Shown one piece after another: positions 52,379-61,848 of a stretch of 64,000 nucleotides of DNA. The DNA lies in NCBI RefSeq assembly GCF_020731355.1, contig NZ_JAJFZK010000002.1, forward strand, positions 1 through 64,000. Direction: 5' to 3'. The notes under the pieces were generated by a model. It did not search any database and was not told where the DNA came from. It was given only the letters and a program-made list of their open reading frames with translations. The DNA comes from Bacillus sp. REN16. Lineage in GTDB: Bacteria > Bacillota > Bacilli > Bacillales > Bacillaceae_L. Within the stretch, counting starts at the first letter, position 1. Every line of letters begins with the position of its first letter. A program made the position numbers and the translations under genes.

Positions 52379-53596
52379 TTATAAGAATTTTAATTTACCC
52401 TTTTTAAGAACAAGTCCAGGACCACCCACGATGAATAATGCACGATTATCAATCACTTTCTTCATGAATGCTGCTTTTGAACCCCAAATTTTTCTGCCAA
52501 AAACAACTCCGATTCCATCATGTTCACCTAGTGAACAAACTGTTCCTTTGTTATCGAATCCAAATTCACCCAGCTCACCTTGTCCACGGACTAGAACTGA
52601 GATGTTTTTTGCTACTAGTGCGCCTTGTTGCATAGCGATTTGTGCAGTTGGAGGATATGGACGATTGATTTCTTCGTTAATTACCAATGAGCTATCTCCA
52701 ATAATGAAGATATTGTCATGTCCTGGAGCACGAAGTTGTTTGTCAACCTTCACACGTCCACGCATTGCTTCAAAACCAGATGCTTCGATTACACTGTTTC
52801 CACGAACACCCGCTGCCCAAACTACTGTACCAGCTTTAATTTCTTCAGTACCATCATCTTGACCAACAATGATACCTTCAGGTGTTCCTTCTTTGATTGC
52901 CGTACCGATCTTAAATTCTACACCTTTTTTTTCTAGGTGGTTTACTGCATATTCAACTAATTCAGGGTCAAAGCCTGGTAAAGCTGTTGGTGCAGCTTCG
53001 ACACAGATGATTTTCACTTTATTTTGATCAACATCATAGTCACGGCAAAGCTCTGGAACTCGGTTTACCAGTTCTCCTAAGAACTCAATTCCAGTAAATC
53101 CTGCTCCACCCACAACAATTGTTAGACGGCTATCGTCTTTTTCTTCTTCTGTATTATAAGTAGCAAATTGATATTCAATATGCTCTTTGATTTGACGAGC
53201 TGTATTTACGTTTGAAATTGTAAAAGCGTATTCCTTTAAGCCTTTAATTCCAAATGTCTCTGATTCTCCGCCCAATGCAACAACTAAATAATCATATTCA
53301 ACCTGTGAATCATCTTCAAGGATTACACGTCTTCCTTCGGTGTCAATCTTTAGCACAGAGCCTTTTACAAATTTTACTTTATGACCACTAATAACGTCTT
53401 CAACTTGATAACGTACTTGATCTGCGGTTAAAGTACCAGCAGAAGCTTCATGTAACCAAGTGGTCTCATAGTGGTAATCATTTTTATTAATAAGTGTAAT
53501 CTCAGCCTCATTTACACCTAATGTTTTTTGTAGGTTAACAATGGTAGTTAATCCACCGTATCCTGCACCCAAAACGACGATTTTTGGCCTTCTCAC
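52379..53596 (-). CDS. yumB: type II NADH dehydrogenase-like flavoprotein YumB
   Basis: About 405 residues of the NDH-2 family: [20 protein letters not shown] (FAD), [19 protein letters not shown], the second dinucleotide fold [18 protein letters not shown] (NADH), and [11 protein letters not shown] (FAD). The C-terminal region carries an amphipathic membrane-binding part ([15 protein letters not shown]). It passes electrons from NADH to menaquinone. GTG at 53596 is chosen by RBS AAGGTGGG; the first in-frame GTG overlaps that site. The neighbouring yumC of B. subtilis is absent. A candidate Rex box lies 90 bp upstream. Confidence 0.9.
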   Translation of the reverse strand: MRRPKIVVLGAGYGGLTTIVNLQKTLGVNEAEITLINKNDYHYETTWLHEASAGTLTADQVRYQVEDVISGHKVKFVKGSVLKIDTEGRRVILEDDSQVEYDYLVVALGGESETFGIKGLKEYAFTISNVNTARQIKEHIEYQFATYNTEEEKDDSRLTIVVGGAGFTGIEFLGELVNRVPELCRDYDVDQNKVKIICVEAAPTALPGFDPELVEYAVNHLEKKGVEFKIGTAIKEGTPEGIIVGQDDGTEEIKAGTVVWAAGVRGNSVIEASGFEAMRGRVKVDKQLRAPGHDNIFIIGDSSLVINEEINRPYPPTAQIAMQQGALVAKNISVLVRGQGELGEFGFDNKGTVCSLGEHDGIGVVFGRKIWGSKAAFMKKVIDNRALFIVGGPGLVLKKGKLKFL

Positions 53597-53687
53597 TGTA
53601 ATCACGCCCACCTTTTCTTTTTTTGCAGTAAAAAATGATCATACTCCTATTTTCAACTGCAATCCCTTATTTTATTGATCAAATAGT

Positions 53688-53705
53688 TTGTGATATCTTT
53701 CACTT
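53688..53705 (-). promoter_or_regulatory. candidate Rex box upstream of yumB
   Basis: TTGTGATATCTTTCACTT against the consensus TTGTGAAnnnnTTCACAA, 3 mismatches in 14 fixed positions. Rex responds to NADH/NAD+ and controls ndh in B. subtilis, so the location makes sense. In the rest of the 350-base gap I see no gene. Confidence 0.45.
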
Positions 53706-53910
53706 AAGATAACATGACTGGACATAAAAAATTACGACATTTGTCAAAAAACTTTACTATTTAATATCCACTTCTATAATAGGGCTTTTATATTGATATT
53801 TCAAGTACTTGTGGGGCATTTTTATACTTAAGAATATTTATAAAACAACAGTTTTAAACGTTTGTAAGAAAAATGTCAAATTAACCGACTAAAAATTGCC
53901 ATATATAATT

Positions 53911-53947
53911 AAAAAAAGTCAAGCTTACGAATAAGCCCGACTTTTTA
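53911..53947 (-). terminator. yutM terminator
   Basis: Stem AAAAAGTCGGGCTTA/TAAGCTTGACTTTTT with T run on the minus strand. Confidence 0.75.
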
Positions 53948-53949
53948 TG

Positions 53950-54315
53950 CTAACAATTTTCAGGTGTTCCGACCTTGGTAGCTGTACGGAAGGATGAACC
54001 ACAACCACAAGATGCTATGGCGTTTGGATTATCGATGGTAAATCCGCCACCCATTAGGGATTGTTTGAAGTCTATTCTTACCCCAGTTAAAATCGGGGCA
54101 TCTTCTTTATTGATTAAGATCTTGATCCCATGTTGTTCATCATGCAGGTCCACTTCGTTTTCTTCTTGTTCAAATCCCATCCCGTAAGAAAGTCCACTAC
54201 AACCGCCACCTTTAACAGCAACGCGCAGGAATGATCCTTCTTCCTCATTCTGTTTCATCATATCTTTAATTTGAAAAGCAGCTGCTTCCGAAATATCAAC
54301 GACACGATTTGTCAC
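53950..54315 (-). CDS. yutM: HesB/IscA/SufA-type Fe-S protein YutM
   Basis: About 121 residues of the A-type carrier family, with three conserved Cys: one in VKGGGCSGLSYGMGF and two in ASCGCGSSFRT near the C-terminus. It carries iron or Fe-S clusters to target proteins. GTG at 54315 lies after AAGGAGGT; the frame begins 8 codons upstream but overlaps that site. Related Fe-S gene yutI is 2.7 kb away. Confidence 0.92.
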   Translation of the reverse strand: MTNRVVDISEAAAFQIKDMMKQNEEEGSFLRVAVKGGGCSGLSYGMGFEQEENEVDLHDEQHGIKILINKEDAPILTGVRIDFKQSLMGGGFTIDNPNAIASCGCGSSFRTATKVGTPENC

Positions 54316-54366
54316 GTTAGTAACCTCCTTCTTTTCCAAGGTTTAAATTTATATTTATTATTATTA

Positions 54367-54395
54367 GTATAATGGTAAACAGAATTTGTTACAAA
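54367..54395 (-). promoter_or_regulatory. yutM promoter
   Basis: Minus strand: -35 TTGTAA (54390-54395), 17-base spacer, -10 TATACT (54367-54372). Confidence 0.65.
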
Positions 54396-54527
54396 TAATC
54401 CGTTCATTGTAAAATCTTTCTTTTTTTAAGTATAAAATAATAATTTACTGACCAAAATGAGATTATCCCCCGTTTTTTTAGAGACTCTTCATTATTTAAT
54501 GGAGGGTTTTCTTTTTGTCTAAAATAA

Positions 54528-54555
54528 GAAAAAGCAGTATAGATCTGCTTTTTCA
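54528..54555 (-). terminator. yuzB terminator
   Basis: Perfect stem GAAAAAGCAG/CTGCTTTTTC, after the yuzB stop. A weaker plus-strand hairpin with T run lies at 54483-54517 with no gene assigned to it. Confidence 0.7.
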
Positions 54556-54576
54556 ATCATGTATATATAATGTTAG

Positions 54577-54813
54577 TTAGAACATTGGATTTTCTTCTAA
54601 ATAGGTATAGATATTTTCAACAAGCTCTTCAGCTGTTTCACCAGTAACTACATCCCCATTTACAAGAGCATACAGTGATTCAAAGCATTGTCCACAATAA
54701 CTAAGACATCCGTATTCAATCACATCCAGATTCGGATCTTGTTCGAGGATTTCCTTTGCTTTTTGAGAGCCACTTGCCAAATTACTAACACAAAATTCTA
54801 TGATAGGATTCAC
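54577..54813 (-). CDS. yuzB: YuzB (DUF1450) protein
   Basis: 78 residues starting [20 protein letters not shown], with [20 protein letters not shown] in the middle: four Cys in a thioredoxin-like 2Fe-2S ferredoxin arrangement. Close to B. subtilis YuzB as recalled. Function unknown; the Cys spacing suggests redox or metal binding. GTG at 54813 follows GAGGTG by 9 bases. A 146-bp structured repeat lies 28 bp upstream. Confidence 0.9.
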   Translation of the reverse strand: MNPIIEFCVSNLASGSQKAKEILEQDPNLDVIEYGCLSYCGQCFESLYALVNGDVVTGETAEELVENIYTYLEENPMF

Positions 54814-54840
54814 TGGTTTATTCACCTCACTACAAGAAGA

Positions 54841-54986
54841 TGTTCAAAAAAATCCGGTGAAAATGACACATCGAATTTCTTCGTTGGTTTATTTTTCCGT
54901 TGCTCACGTATTAACTACATACGTTCCGCTACTCAAAACAGCACCGCCTTGAATTTCTTGGTCCTTTTCATCCTCCTTTTTGAACC
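54841..54986 (-). repeat. 146-bp structured element with terminal inverted repeats (family C, copy 1)
   Basis: Ends are GTTCAAAAA and TTTTTGAAC. About 80-85% identical by eye to 63478-63622. On the minus strand it begins with GGAGGATGAAAAGGACCAAG, contains GGCGGTG near the 5' side and TTCACCG near the 3' side (complementary), and CGTAT/ATACG in the centre. It lies just upstream of yuzB in the same direction. Confidence 0.8.
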
Positions 54987-55045
54987 CTTATTCAACTAAC
55001 AATCGTACTCTCTTTTTTTCCATTCGTCAATTTTCCCGATAGCTG

Positions 55046-55074
55046 TTGTTATTTCGTCACATATTCGCTATACT
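55046..55074 (+). promoter_or_regulatory. yutJ promoter
   Basis: -35 TTGTTA (55046-55051), 17-base spacer, -10 TATACT (55069-55074). Confidence 0.65.
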
Positions 55075-55160
55075 TTTAGTGTCTTTGAAAAGGATTACAG
55101 ATACGGATATAAATATGAAAACGTTCAACTAAAGAGAGAAACATAAAGGGGATAATCAGC

Positions 55161-56228
55161 ATGAAAAATCTTGTAATACTTGGCGGAGGTTATGGAGGTA
55201 TGCGAATCCTACATCGTTTACTGCCAAATCAATTACCTGAGGATATTCAAATCACCTTACTTGACCGTGCGCCTTACCATAGTTTGAAAACAGAATTTTA
55301 CGCACTTGCAGCAGGGACCATTTCTGATTCACATGTACGTGTTACATTTCCAGAGCACCCCCGTTTGCACGTGAAATTTGGGGAAGTTACCGGCATTGAT
55401 ATGAAAGATAAGCTCGTTCATATTAAAGATGAAGAATCAATTAAATATGATGATTTAGTGATTGGACTAGGCTGTGAGGACAAGTACCACAATGTGCCTG
55501 GTGCGAAGGAATTCACATACAGCATCCAATCGATTGATAATGCGAGAGAAACTTATCAGCGACTTAATAATCTTCCAGCAGGCGCAACTGTTTCGATCGT
55601 GGGAGCAGGGCTTAGTGGGGTTGAATTAGCAAGTGAAATTCATGAAAGCAGACCTGATTTAAGGATCAAGATTTTTGACAGAGGAAAGCATATCCTTTCC
55701 GCGTTCCCAGAAAAATTGAGTATGTATGTTGAAAATTGGTTTGATAAAAACGAAGTAGAAATTATTAATAATTCAAATATTACAAGAGTTGAAGAAGGCG
55801 TCTTATTTAATAATGACCAACCTGTTCAAAGTGATGTTGTGGTTTGGACAGCTGGAATTCAACCAAATAAGGTTGTACGGGATTTGGATGTTGAAAAAGA
55901 CGGTGGCGGCCGAGTGATTTTAACAACGCAACATAATTTACCAAATGATGAACATGTCTATGTCGTTGGGGACTGCGCAAGCTTGCCACATGCACCAAGT
56001 GCACAGCTAGCTGAAGGCCAAGCGGAGCAAATTGTTCAGGTTCTTCAAAAGCGTTGGAAGGGTGAAGCTCCACCAGCTGAATTTCCAAAAATCAAACTAA
56101 AAGGTGTTCTTGGTTCTTTAGGTAAAAAAGAAGGCTTCGGTATGGTAGCGGAACGTCCACTTACAGGACGCGTCCCACGTATGTTAAAATCTGGAGTATT
56201 ATGGATGTACAAATATCATAATGGATGA
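55161..56228 (+). CDS. yutJ: NDH-2-like flavoprotein YutJ
   Basis: 355 residues, shorter than YumB: LVILGGGYGGMRILHRLLPN (FAD), LLDRAPYHSLKTEFYALAAG, VSIVGAGLSGVELASEIHES (NADH) and HVYVVGDCASLPHAPSAQLA (FAD). It lacks most of the C-terminal membrane-binding part, so it may be soluble. Physiological electron acceptor unknown. RBS GGGG before the ATG. In B. subtilis it also lies between yuzB and yuzD. Confidence 0.9.
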   Translation: MKNLVILGGGYGGMRILHRLLPNQLPEDIQITLLDRAPYHSLKTEFYALAAGTISDSHVRVTFPEHPRLHVKFGEVTGIDMKDKLVHIKDEESIKYDDLVIGLGCEDKYHNVPGAKEFTYSIQSIDNARETYQRLNNLPAGATVSIVGAGLSGVELASEIHESRPDLRIKIFDRGKHILSAFPEKLSMYVENWFDKNEVEIINNSNITRVEEGVLFNNDQPVQSDVVVWTAGIQPNKVVRDLDVEKDGGGRVILTTQHNLPNDEHVYVVGDCASLPHAPSAQLAEGQAEQIVQVLQKRWKGEAPPAEFPKIKLKGVLGSLGKKEGFGMVAERPLTGRVPRMLKSGVLWMYKYHNG

Positions 56229-56235
56229 TGAATAG

Positions 56236-56271
56236 AAGCACGGATGGTCATAATGACTGCCGTGCTTTTTC
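56236..56271. terminator. bidirectional terminator
   Basis: Stem AAGCACGG/CCGTGCTT (outer) with GGTCAT/ATGACT inside; between yutJ and convergent yuzD. Confidence 0.8.
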
Positions 56272-56277
56272 GTTTCA

Positions 56278-56607
56278 TTATTCAGCTGCTTTGTATCCGT
56301 ATTTTTCCATTTCAGCATAAATTGTTTTAAGTTTTGGGCTGCCTTCTCCAACAATGGTATCTTCTAGGACAACGACAGGATAAAACATATCTTCTTCAAT
56401 GACTCGTCGAGCAAATGTCTTTTTCTCTTCATCCCCTGGTGGATCAAAAATATCAACATGTGTAATGTCAAAGGGCTGGTTTGGAAATTTTCTGCTCAAA
56501 GCTGCTTCCAGCCACTCGTAGGTCTCCTTTGAAGAAGGAAGATTCACACAGCTGGGGCAGAGTACTTCAGCACCGTATACACAGATTTCAACCTTTTGCT
56601 TATCCAT
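56278..56607 (-). CDS. yuzD: YuzD (DUF1462) thioredoxin-like protein
   Basis: 109 residues from MDKQKVEICVYGAEVLCPSC, with Cys-x2-Cys in the first helix position (CPSC) and VDIFDPPGDEEKKTFARRVI in the middle. The DUF1462 family has a thioredoxin-like fold. Often near nifU-like yutI, so a link to Fe-S or thiol metabolism is inferred. ATG at 56607 is chosen because AAAGGAGAG lies before it; the frame extends 14 codons more. Confidence 0.88.
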   Translation of the reverse strand: MDKQKVEICVYGAEVLCPSCVNLPSSKETYEWLEAALSRKFPNQPFDITHVDIFDPPGDEEKKTFARRVIEEDMFYPVVVLEDTIVGEGSPKLKTIYAEMEKYGYKAAE

Positions 56608-56825
56608 TTCACGCTCTCCTTTTCCACTTACGATCATTTCTTTTTCCATTGTACTAAAAATCTGTTAAAATGGACACTAAGAGCAATAATGAATACATCA
56701 CAGATTTTTCTCAATACACATATGTAATTAGAAATTGGAAAAAATGCTTCTCTTCGTTTTAATAGATTTTTTCCGGTAAACAGATTATAATAATTATAAA
56801 GGTATGAGGAAAGGAGTCAAGCGTA

Positions 56826-57053
56826 ATGGATATTAAAGAGCAAGTACAAGAAGTATTAGATAAACTTCGTCCATTTTTACTTCGTGATGGCGGAGACTGT
56901 GATTTAGTTGATGTAGAAGACGGTATTGTAAAGCTTCGTTTATTAGGTGCTTGTGGAAGCTGCCCAAGCTCTACAATCACATTAAAAGCTGGAATTGAAC
57001 GTGCGTTATTAGAAGAAGTTCCAGGTGTAGTCGAAGTTGAACAAGTTTTTTAA
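56826..57053 (+). CDS. yutI: NifU-type Fe-S scaffold protein YutI
   Basis: 75 residues, a stand-alone NifU C-terminal domain: [35 protein letters not shown] with the cluster-binding CxxC, and a final EVEQVF. It carries or delivers Fe-S clusters. RBS AAAGGAG. Divergent from yuzD. Confidence 0.94.
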   Translation: MDIKEQVQEVLDKLRPFLLRDGGDCDLVDVEDGIVKLRLLGACGSCPSSTITLKAGIERALLEEVPGVVEVEQVF

Positions 57054-57066
57054 TAAATGATAATGG

Positions 57067-57096
57067 AATGCCTCAAATTATTGAGGCATTTTTTTA
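57067..57096 (+). terminator. yutI terminator
   Basis: Perfect stem ATGCCTCAA/TTGAGGCAT followed by TTTTTT. Confidence 0.85.
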
Positions 57097-57110
57097 TGCC
57101 TAAAATTGCT

Positions 57111-57170
57111 AGTGGCAGTATTTTTGGTTTAGCGGCAGTATTTCCGATAGAGTGGCGAGTATTGAACTTG
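57111..57170. repeat. three-unit degenerate repeat with exact 20-bp period (AGTGGCAGTATTT type)
   Basis: Units at 57111, 57131 and 57151: AGTGGCAGTATTTTTGGTTT, AGCGGCAGTATTTCCGATAG and AGTGGCGAGTATTGAACTTG. Between the yutI terminator and the thrB stop. Confidence 0.75.
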
Positions 57171-57203
57171 AAAAAGCGAAACCCTAAATCGGTTTCGCTT
57201 CTT

Positions 57204-58121
57204 TTAGTCATGTAATGAAAGTGTAGTTAATACACTGCCGTTTTTCTCAATCGAGACTTCTTCAACCTGATAGCCCTCAAATACGAGGGAGAGGTCTGCT
57301 TTTAGCTGTTTGCCTCGTCCACTTTCAGTAAAGCAAATCACTGTCGGTCCTGCCCCACTAATGGCTACTCCAAATGCTCCAGCTCTCTTTGCAAACCGAT
57401 GAATGCTGTCAAACTCCGGGATGAGCTTTGCGCGATATGGCTGATGGAATAGATCAAGTTCCATCATTTTCCCCATCATCTCAAGGTTCTTTGTTAAAAA
57501 AGCTGCTACCATCACGTTGCTTATGGAACTTGCTTTGACAGCATCTTGATAGGTTAATTCTGTTGGCAGCACGCTACGAGCATCCTTTGTTTTTAATTCA
57601 TAAGGAGGTATCACAACCACCATATCGAAGGCTACATCATTGACATGAATGAGATCGGTGTCCTCACTTCCACGGTGACTGCCAATGACTAAGCCCCCAT
57701 ATAACGATGCCCCTACATTATCGGGATGTCCCTCAAAATCACAGGCTAATTCTAGCTTTTGCTGATTCGATAATTGAAGATTACAAAGCTCATTTACTAG
57801 CTCAATTGCAGCAATAATGGCTGCTGCACTGCTCCCAAGACCTCTTGCTAACGGAATATTACTGTGAACATAAACTTTAACGGGAGGTAGCTCACATGAG
57901 TAAATGTGGGCCACCTTTTCTGCGATTTGATAGATAAAATTTTCTTTATCTGTTGGAGTATCCTCAATTTCCTTAGATTGAAGAACAAACTCCCACTGAT
58001 TGCTTGGTTCGACCTGAAGCGTTAAATACCGATTGACTGCCAATCCTAAAGAATCAAATCCAGGTCCGAGATTTGCTGTACTTGCTGGTACTTTGATTTG
58101 AAAGGCTTGATCAGACCTCAT
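57204..58121 (-). CDS. thrB: homoserine kinase
   Basis: 305 residues, GHMP kinase family: [20 protein letters not shown] at the start, [20 protein letters not shown] (ATP-binding loop), and [14 protein letters not shown] at the end. It phosphorylates homoserine for threonine synthesis. ATG at 58121 lies inside the end of thrC (11-bp overlap) after AGAGGAG; the longer upstream frame has no start signal. Last gene of hom-thrC-thrB. Confidence 0.96.
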   Translation of the reverse strand: MRSDQAFQIKVPASTANLGPGFDSLGLAVNRYLTLQVEPSNQWEFVLQSKEIEDTPTDKENFIYQIAEKVAHIYSCELPPVKVYVHSNIPLARGLGSSAAAIIAAIELVNELCNLQLSNQQKLELACDFEGHPDNVGASLYGGLVIGSHRGSEDTDLIHVNDVAFDMVVVIPPYELKTKDARSVLPTELTYQDAVKASSISNVMVAAFLTKNLEMMGKMMELDLFHQPYRAKLIPEFDSIHRFAKRAGAFGVAISGAGPTVICFTESGRGKQLKADLSLVFEGYQVEEVSIEKNGSVLTTLSLHD

Positions 58122-59178
58122 GCAAAACGGCTCCTCTAATATGATCATAAACAGCCTTCTCATCGTTAGGCAATACAACAGGCTTGAGTGAAGTTGCTTC
58201 AATGGCGATATTTGGGTCCTTTAAACCATTTCCTGTTAGGACTGCAACAACCCGGCTGCCTTTTTTAATTTCACCACTTCGAACCTGCTTGATCACACCA
58301 GCAATAGATGCACATGAACCCGGTTCTGCAAACACGCCTTCTTTCCGTGCTAATAATTGATATGCTTCTAGGATTTCAGCATCCGATACTTCGTCAATTT
58401 TACCATTTGATTCACTTGCAGCAACAACAGCTTTATCCCAGCTTGCAGGGTTTCCGATTCGAATGGCAGTTGCAACTGTCTCAGGATCTTCAATTACCTT
58501 ATTTTTAACAATCGCTGCTGCACCTTCTGCTTCAAATCCACGCATCTCAGGTAGGCCAGTTTTATGACGTTCATGATACTCTTTAAACCCTTTCCAGTAT
58601 GCTGTAATATTCCCAGCATTGCCGACCGGAATCGCTAGTACATCTGGAGCTCCGTCAAGCTGCACACAGATTTCAAACGCTGCTGTTTTTTGCCCTTCAA
58701 TTCGATATGGATTTACGGAGTTTACAAGAGTAATAGGTGCAGTTTCACTAATATTACGAACCATCTGTAAGGCATGATCGAAATTTCCTTCAATTGAAAT
58801 AATTTCTGCACCATACATTACAGCTTGCGCTAATTTACCCATTGCAATTTTCCCTTCAGGAATGACGACGATACAGCGAAGGCCAGCACGTGCTGCATAG
58901 GCAGCTGCTGCTGCGGAAGTATTTCCAGTAGATGCACAAATAATTGTGTCACTGCCTTCTTCAATTGCTTTTGCAACCGCCATAACCATTCCACGATCCT
59001 TAAAAGAACCAGTCGGATTAGCCCCTTCTACTTTTACATATAATTCAACACCAAGATCGTCTGAAATGGAATGAAGCGGAATTAATGGTGTATTTCCTTC
59101 GTTTAATGAAAGCATTGGAGTATTTGTATTTACTGGTAAATATTCACGAAATTGTTGTAACAGTCCTTGCCATCTCAT
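58111..59178 (-). CDS. thrC: threonine synthase
   Basis: 355 residues, PLP fold type [34 protein letters not shown] with the PLP Lys, and [20 protein letters not shown] plus [14 protein letters not shown] for phosphate binding. It converts O-phosphohomoserine to threonine. Its ATG overlaps the hom stop by 4 bp. Confidence 0.96.
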   Translation of the reverse strand: MRWQGLLQQFREYLPVNTNTPMLSLNEGNTPLIPLHSISDDLGVELYVKVEGANPTGSFKDRGMVMAVAKAIEEGSDTIICASTGNTSAAAAAYAARAGLRCIVVIPEGKIAMGKLAQAVMYGAEIISIEGNFDHALQMVRNISETAPITLVNSVNPYRIEGQKTAAFEICVQLDGAPDVLAIPVGNAGNITAYWKGFKEYHERHKTGLPEMRGFEAEGAAAIVKNKVIEDPETVATAIRIGNPASWDKAVVAASESNGKIDEVSDAEILEAYQLLARKEGVFAEPGSCASIAGVIKQVRSGEIKKGSRVVAVLTGNGLKDPNIAIEATSLKPVVLPNDEKAVYDHIRGAVLHEV

Positions 59179-60473
59179 CCTTGGTTTCCCCCTTCAACTC
59201 GGTAAGAGCTTTTCACTTCTTGGATTATTTGTAAATCTCTAAGTTGAACTAAAATTTCCTCGTAGTCACGTAATGATGCTTGATGAGTAACAACTACAAT
59301 TTCAGCTAAATCTTTATTCTTTAACGGTAACTGAAGAATCTTCTCAAAGCTTACACCTCGTTCAGAGAAGAGGGATGTAATTTTTGCAAATGCTCCAACT
59401 TGATCCTTAACATGAATACGTAAGAAATATTTTGAGAAAATCTCTGAGTCATCTTTTAATTTTTTCTCATATTGAGGAGATACCGCACTTAGGCCGTTAA
59501 CACCAAGTCTCATATTTTTCATAACAGCCACTAAATCTGAGACAATTGATGTTGCAGTTGGTAAGCTGCCTGCTCCCGGTCCATAGAACATTGTTTCTCC
59601 GACTGCTTCTCCATACACATATACTGCATTATATTCGTCATTTACTCCAGCAAGTGGATGTGCTTCTGGAAGCAGTGTTGGTTGAACACTTACCTCAACT
59701 TTTTCTTCCTTTCGATGAGCAGTGCCGATTAATTTAAGCACATAGCCTAGTCGTTTACTATATTCGATATCATCACTTGTTACGGAAGAAATTCCTTGTA
59801 CGCGAACGTCTTTAAGATCAATATTCATGGAATACCCTAATGAAGCCAGGATGGCCATCTTTCTCGCCGCATCTAGACCTTCAACATCTGAAGTTGGGTC
59901 TGCTTCTGCATATCCAAGCTCCTGTGCTTCTTTTAACACTTCTTCATATGGGCTGCCGAACTTGCTCATTTTTGTTAAAATAAAGTTCGTAGTTCCGTTC
60001 ACGATTCCCATCATCTTAATGATCCGGTCTGACGCAAAGCCGTCAACTAATCCGCGAAGGATTGGAATCCCGCCAGCTACACTTGCCTCATAAAACAAGT
60101 CGCACCCATTTTCACTAGCAACGTTTAATAGCTCTGGGCCATATAATGCCATTAAGTCCTTATTAGCTGTTACAACATGCTTTTTATTACGTAGCGATTG
60201 AAGCACTAATTGTCTTGTATCCTCTACTCCACCCATTACCTCAATAACCACATCAATTTCTGGGTCTTCAATAACCTCATTCGCATTTGTAGTCAAATAT
60301 GAAGGATCAATATCTACTGAGCGATGTTTATGTACGTCTTGAACTAATACCTTCTTTACTTCTATTGGACAACCAACTTGGTGCATTAATTTATCTTGAT
60401 GATTTTTTAAAATCGTAACAACGCCACTTCCAACCGTACCTAATCCTAATAATCCTACTGAAATACTTTTCAT
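59175..60473 (-). CDS. hom: homoserine dehydrogenase
   Basis: 432 residues: NAD(P)-binding [20 protein letters not shown], catalytic region with [12 protein letters not shown] and [25 protein letters not shown], and a C-terminal ACT domain (about 350-430, [20 protein letters not shown]) for feedback control by threonine. It reduces aspartate semialdehyde. First gene of the threonine operon with GGAGG before the ATG. Confidence 0.96.
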   Translation of the reverse strand: MKSISVGLLGLGTVGSGVVTILKNHQDKLMHQVGCPIEVKKVLVQDVHKHRSVDIDPSYLTTNANEVIEDPEIDVVIEVMGGVEDTRQLVLQSLRNKKHVVTANKDLMALYGPELLNVASENGCDLFYEASVAGGIPILRGLVDGFASDRIIKMMGIVNGTTNFILTKMSKFGSPYEEVLKEAQELGYAEADPTSDVEGLDAARKMAILASLGYSMNIDLKDVRVQGISSVTSDDIEYSKRLGYVLKLIGTAHRKEEKVEVSVQPTLLPEAHPLAGVNDEYNAVYVYGEAVGETMFYGPGAGSLPTATSIVSDLVAVMKNMRLGVNGLSAVSPQYEKKLKDDSEIFSKYFLRIHVKDQVGAFAKITSLFSERGVSFEKILQLPLKNKDLAEIVVVTHQASLRDYEEILVQLRDLQIIQEVKSSYRVEGGNQG

Positions 60474-60528
60474 TATTAGCCGCCTCCTCTGTATTTCCTA
60501 GAAATACAATTGTCTTCCTATAAAGGAC

Positions 60529-60557
60529 ATTATAGTAGTGATACTGTATTTTTACAA
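60529..60557 (-). promoter_or_regulatory. hom-thrC-thrB promoter
   Basis: Minus strand: -35 TTGTAA (60552-60557), 17-base spacer, -10 TATAAT (60529-60534). In the short leader, GTATTTC-CTA-GAAATAC (60491-60507) forms a perfect palindrome just before the Shine-Dalgarno and may be an operator. No T-box is present. Confidence 0.7.
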
Positions 60558-60639
60558 GTGTTTTTTTTCAAAAGATTTACCTGAAAACGCTTAACCTACT
60601 GATATAAAAGGATATATTTTTTAAAAATTCTTGTTTTGA

Positions 60640-60675
60640 TAAAAAAGAAAGAACACCCTCATTGCGAAGGTGTCC
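60640..60675 (-). terminator. terminator-like hairpin between hom and yutH
   Basis: Stem ACACCTTC/GAGGGTGT with TTCTTTCTTTTTT on the minus strand. That T run points toward hom, so read on the minus strand it closes yutH (stop at 60704). Confidence 0.65.
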
Positions 60676-60703
60676 CCCGTTATTTATATAGTACCATATT
60701 TTT

Positions 60704-61708
60704 TCATTTTTTAAGCCAACCGATGTTCGGAATTGTTAGTCTTTTTTCATCCACCCCTACGCTTGATAAAAAGGTAGCCAAAAAGTGTTCATGATCACTG
60801 GAATGGTTCAACATTACTTCTAGCCTTTTTAATTGTTGTTCTTTTTTGTGCTCCGAGCCCGTCATATAATATCCCTCAATACATTCGAAAAAATGAAGAG
60901 GAAACAATAATCGTGCGTATAATAGTCTCCAGGAAAATGGTGAAAGTGGACTCAACCGCTCATATTCCTTCAAAAAGTGTACGATTTGCCCATTTTGCCC
61001 CTTTTCCCCACTCGCATATTGATCACGGATAAATTCAGCTAAATCTCTTGTATAATGATCAAACACCCATTCTATTGGAAGCTTTGTAAATGACGCATTA
61101 TCCCAAGACAACTCTGTAAACCGATGGTGGCAAATGGTAGCTGAATCAATTGCGGAAGGTTTTTCATCCATTTCCGTATCAACGAGGTATTGAATCGCAT
61201 TTTCCGTTACCCCCATATAATATGGAAAAGCTTCAACGAATAATGTTTCAAAACGGTTGTCTGGATGCTGCTTAACTTTTTCCTTCCAGAATAACTCCAA
61301 TTGATCCAGTCTTTTTTCCCAAAGAAATTTCCATTGGCCAATTCGATTCACCTTGTTAACCTGATATGGGAAACTTCTGCCACGTTTATGAAATCGGGCT
61401 AATTCATAACCTAAAGTGTTAGTAATCCGATGACGATAAACAGGACATCTAATTAAAACAACCTCTACATCATTAAGTGTTGTACTTAATTTTCCGTCTG
61501 AGGTAGGTAAAATTGAGCCTACACGAATATCCCCTTTTTGAATCATATAATCACTAAGATGTTTTATTTCATACAGTTCTACTTGTTCCAAATTTGGTAT
61601 CGGCACAATACAATATACTATATTTCGATAGATGATTGCATCATAGCCAAATGCCTTGACTGATCGCTCCACCTTTAATTTGTATTGTTCAAATAGTATT
61701 TCTTTCAT
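60704..61708 (-). CDS. yutH: YutH, CotS-family spore coat-associated protein
   Basis: 334 residues with a diverged aminoglycoside-phosphotransferase/CotS kinase-like fold. Examples are VYRHRITNTLGYELARFHKR, ATICHHRFTELSWDNASFTK (in place of the H-x-D-x4-N motif) and WVFDHYTRDLAEFIRD (in place of DFD). The canonical Asp residues are not clear, so catalysis is doubtful. B. subtilis YutH is a spore-coat-associated protein made under SigK. ATG start without a strong Shine-Dalgarno (GAGGTGATGATTT). Confidence 0.85.
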   Translation of the reverse strand: MKEILFEQYKLKVERSVKAFGYDAIIYRNIVYCIVPIPNLEQVELYEIKHLSDYMIQKGDIRVGSILPTSDGKLSTTLNDVEVVLIRCPVYRHRITNTLGYELARFHKRGRSFPYQVNKVNRIGQWKFLWEKRLDQLELFWKEKVKQHPDNRFETLFVEAFPYYMGVTENAIQYLVDTEMDEKPSAIDSATICHHRFTELSWDNASFTKLPIEWVFDHYTRDLAEFIRDQYASGEKGQNGQIVHFLKEYERLSPLSPFSWRLLYARLLFPLHFFECIEGYYMTGSEHKKEQQLKRLEVMLNHSSDHEHFLATFLSSVGVDEKRLTIPNIGWLKK

Positions 61709-61848
61709 AAATCATCACCTCACACACATACTATGTAATACGAATTTGTCTATATAAACATCTATATGAAACAAAACGCAATTACTTGTGGTAAACTAGA
61801 AAATATTAGCAAAATTATTTTGAAATTATAAGAAATTGGGTGAACGAG

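Noticed and set aside
54483-54517. Second plus-strand terminator-like hairpin without a gene
   Set aside because: The stem has mismatches (8 of 10 paired) and no promoter or frame stands upstream; too weak to list as an RNA gene.
60474-60700. T-box or riboswitch before hom
   Set aside because: The leader from the promoter to the ATG is only about 50 bases and lacks the T-box sequence and specifier hairpin.
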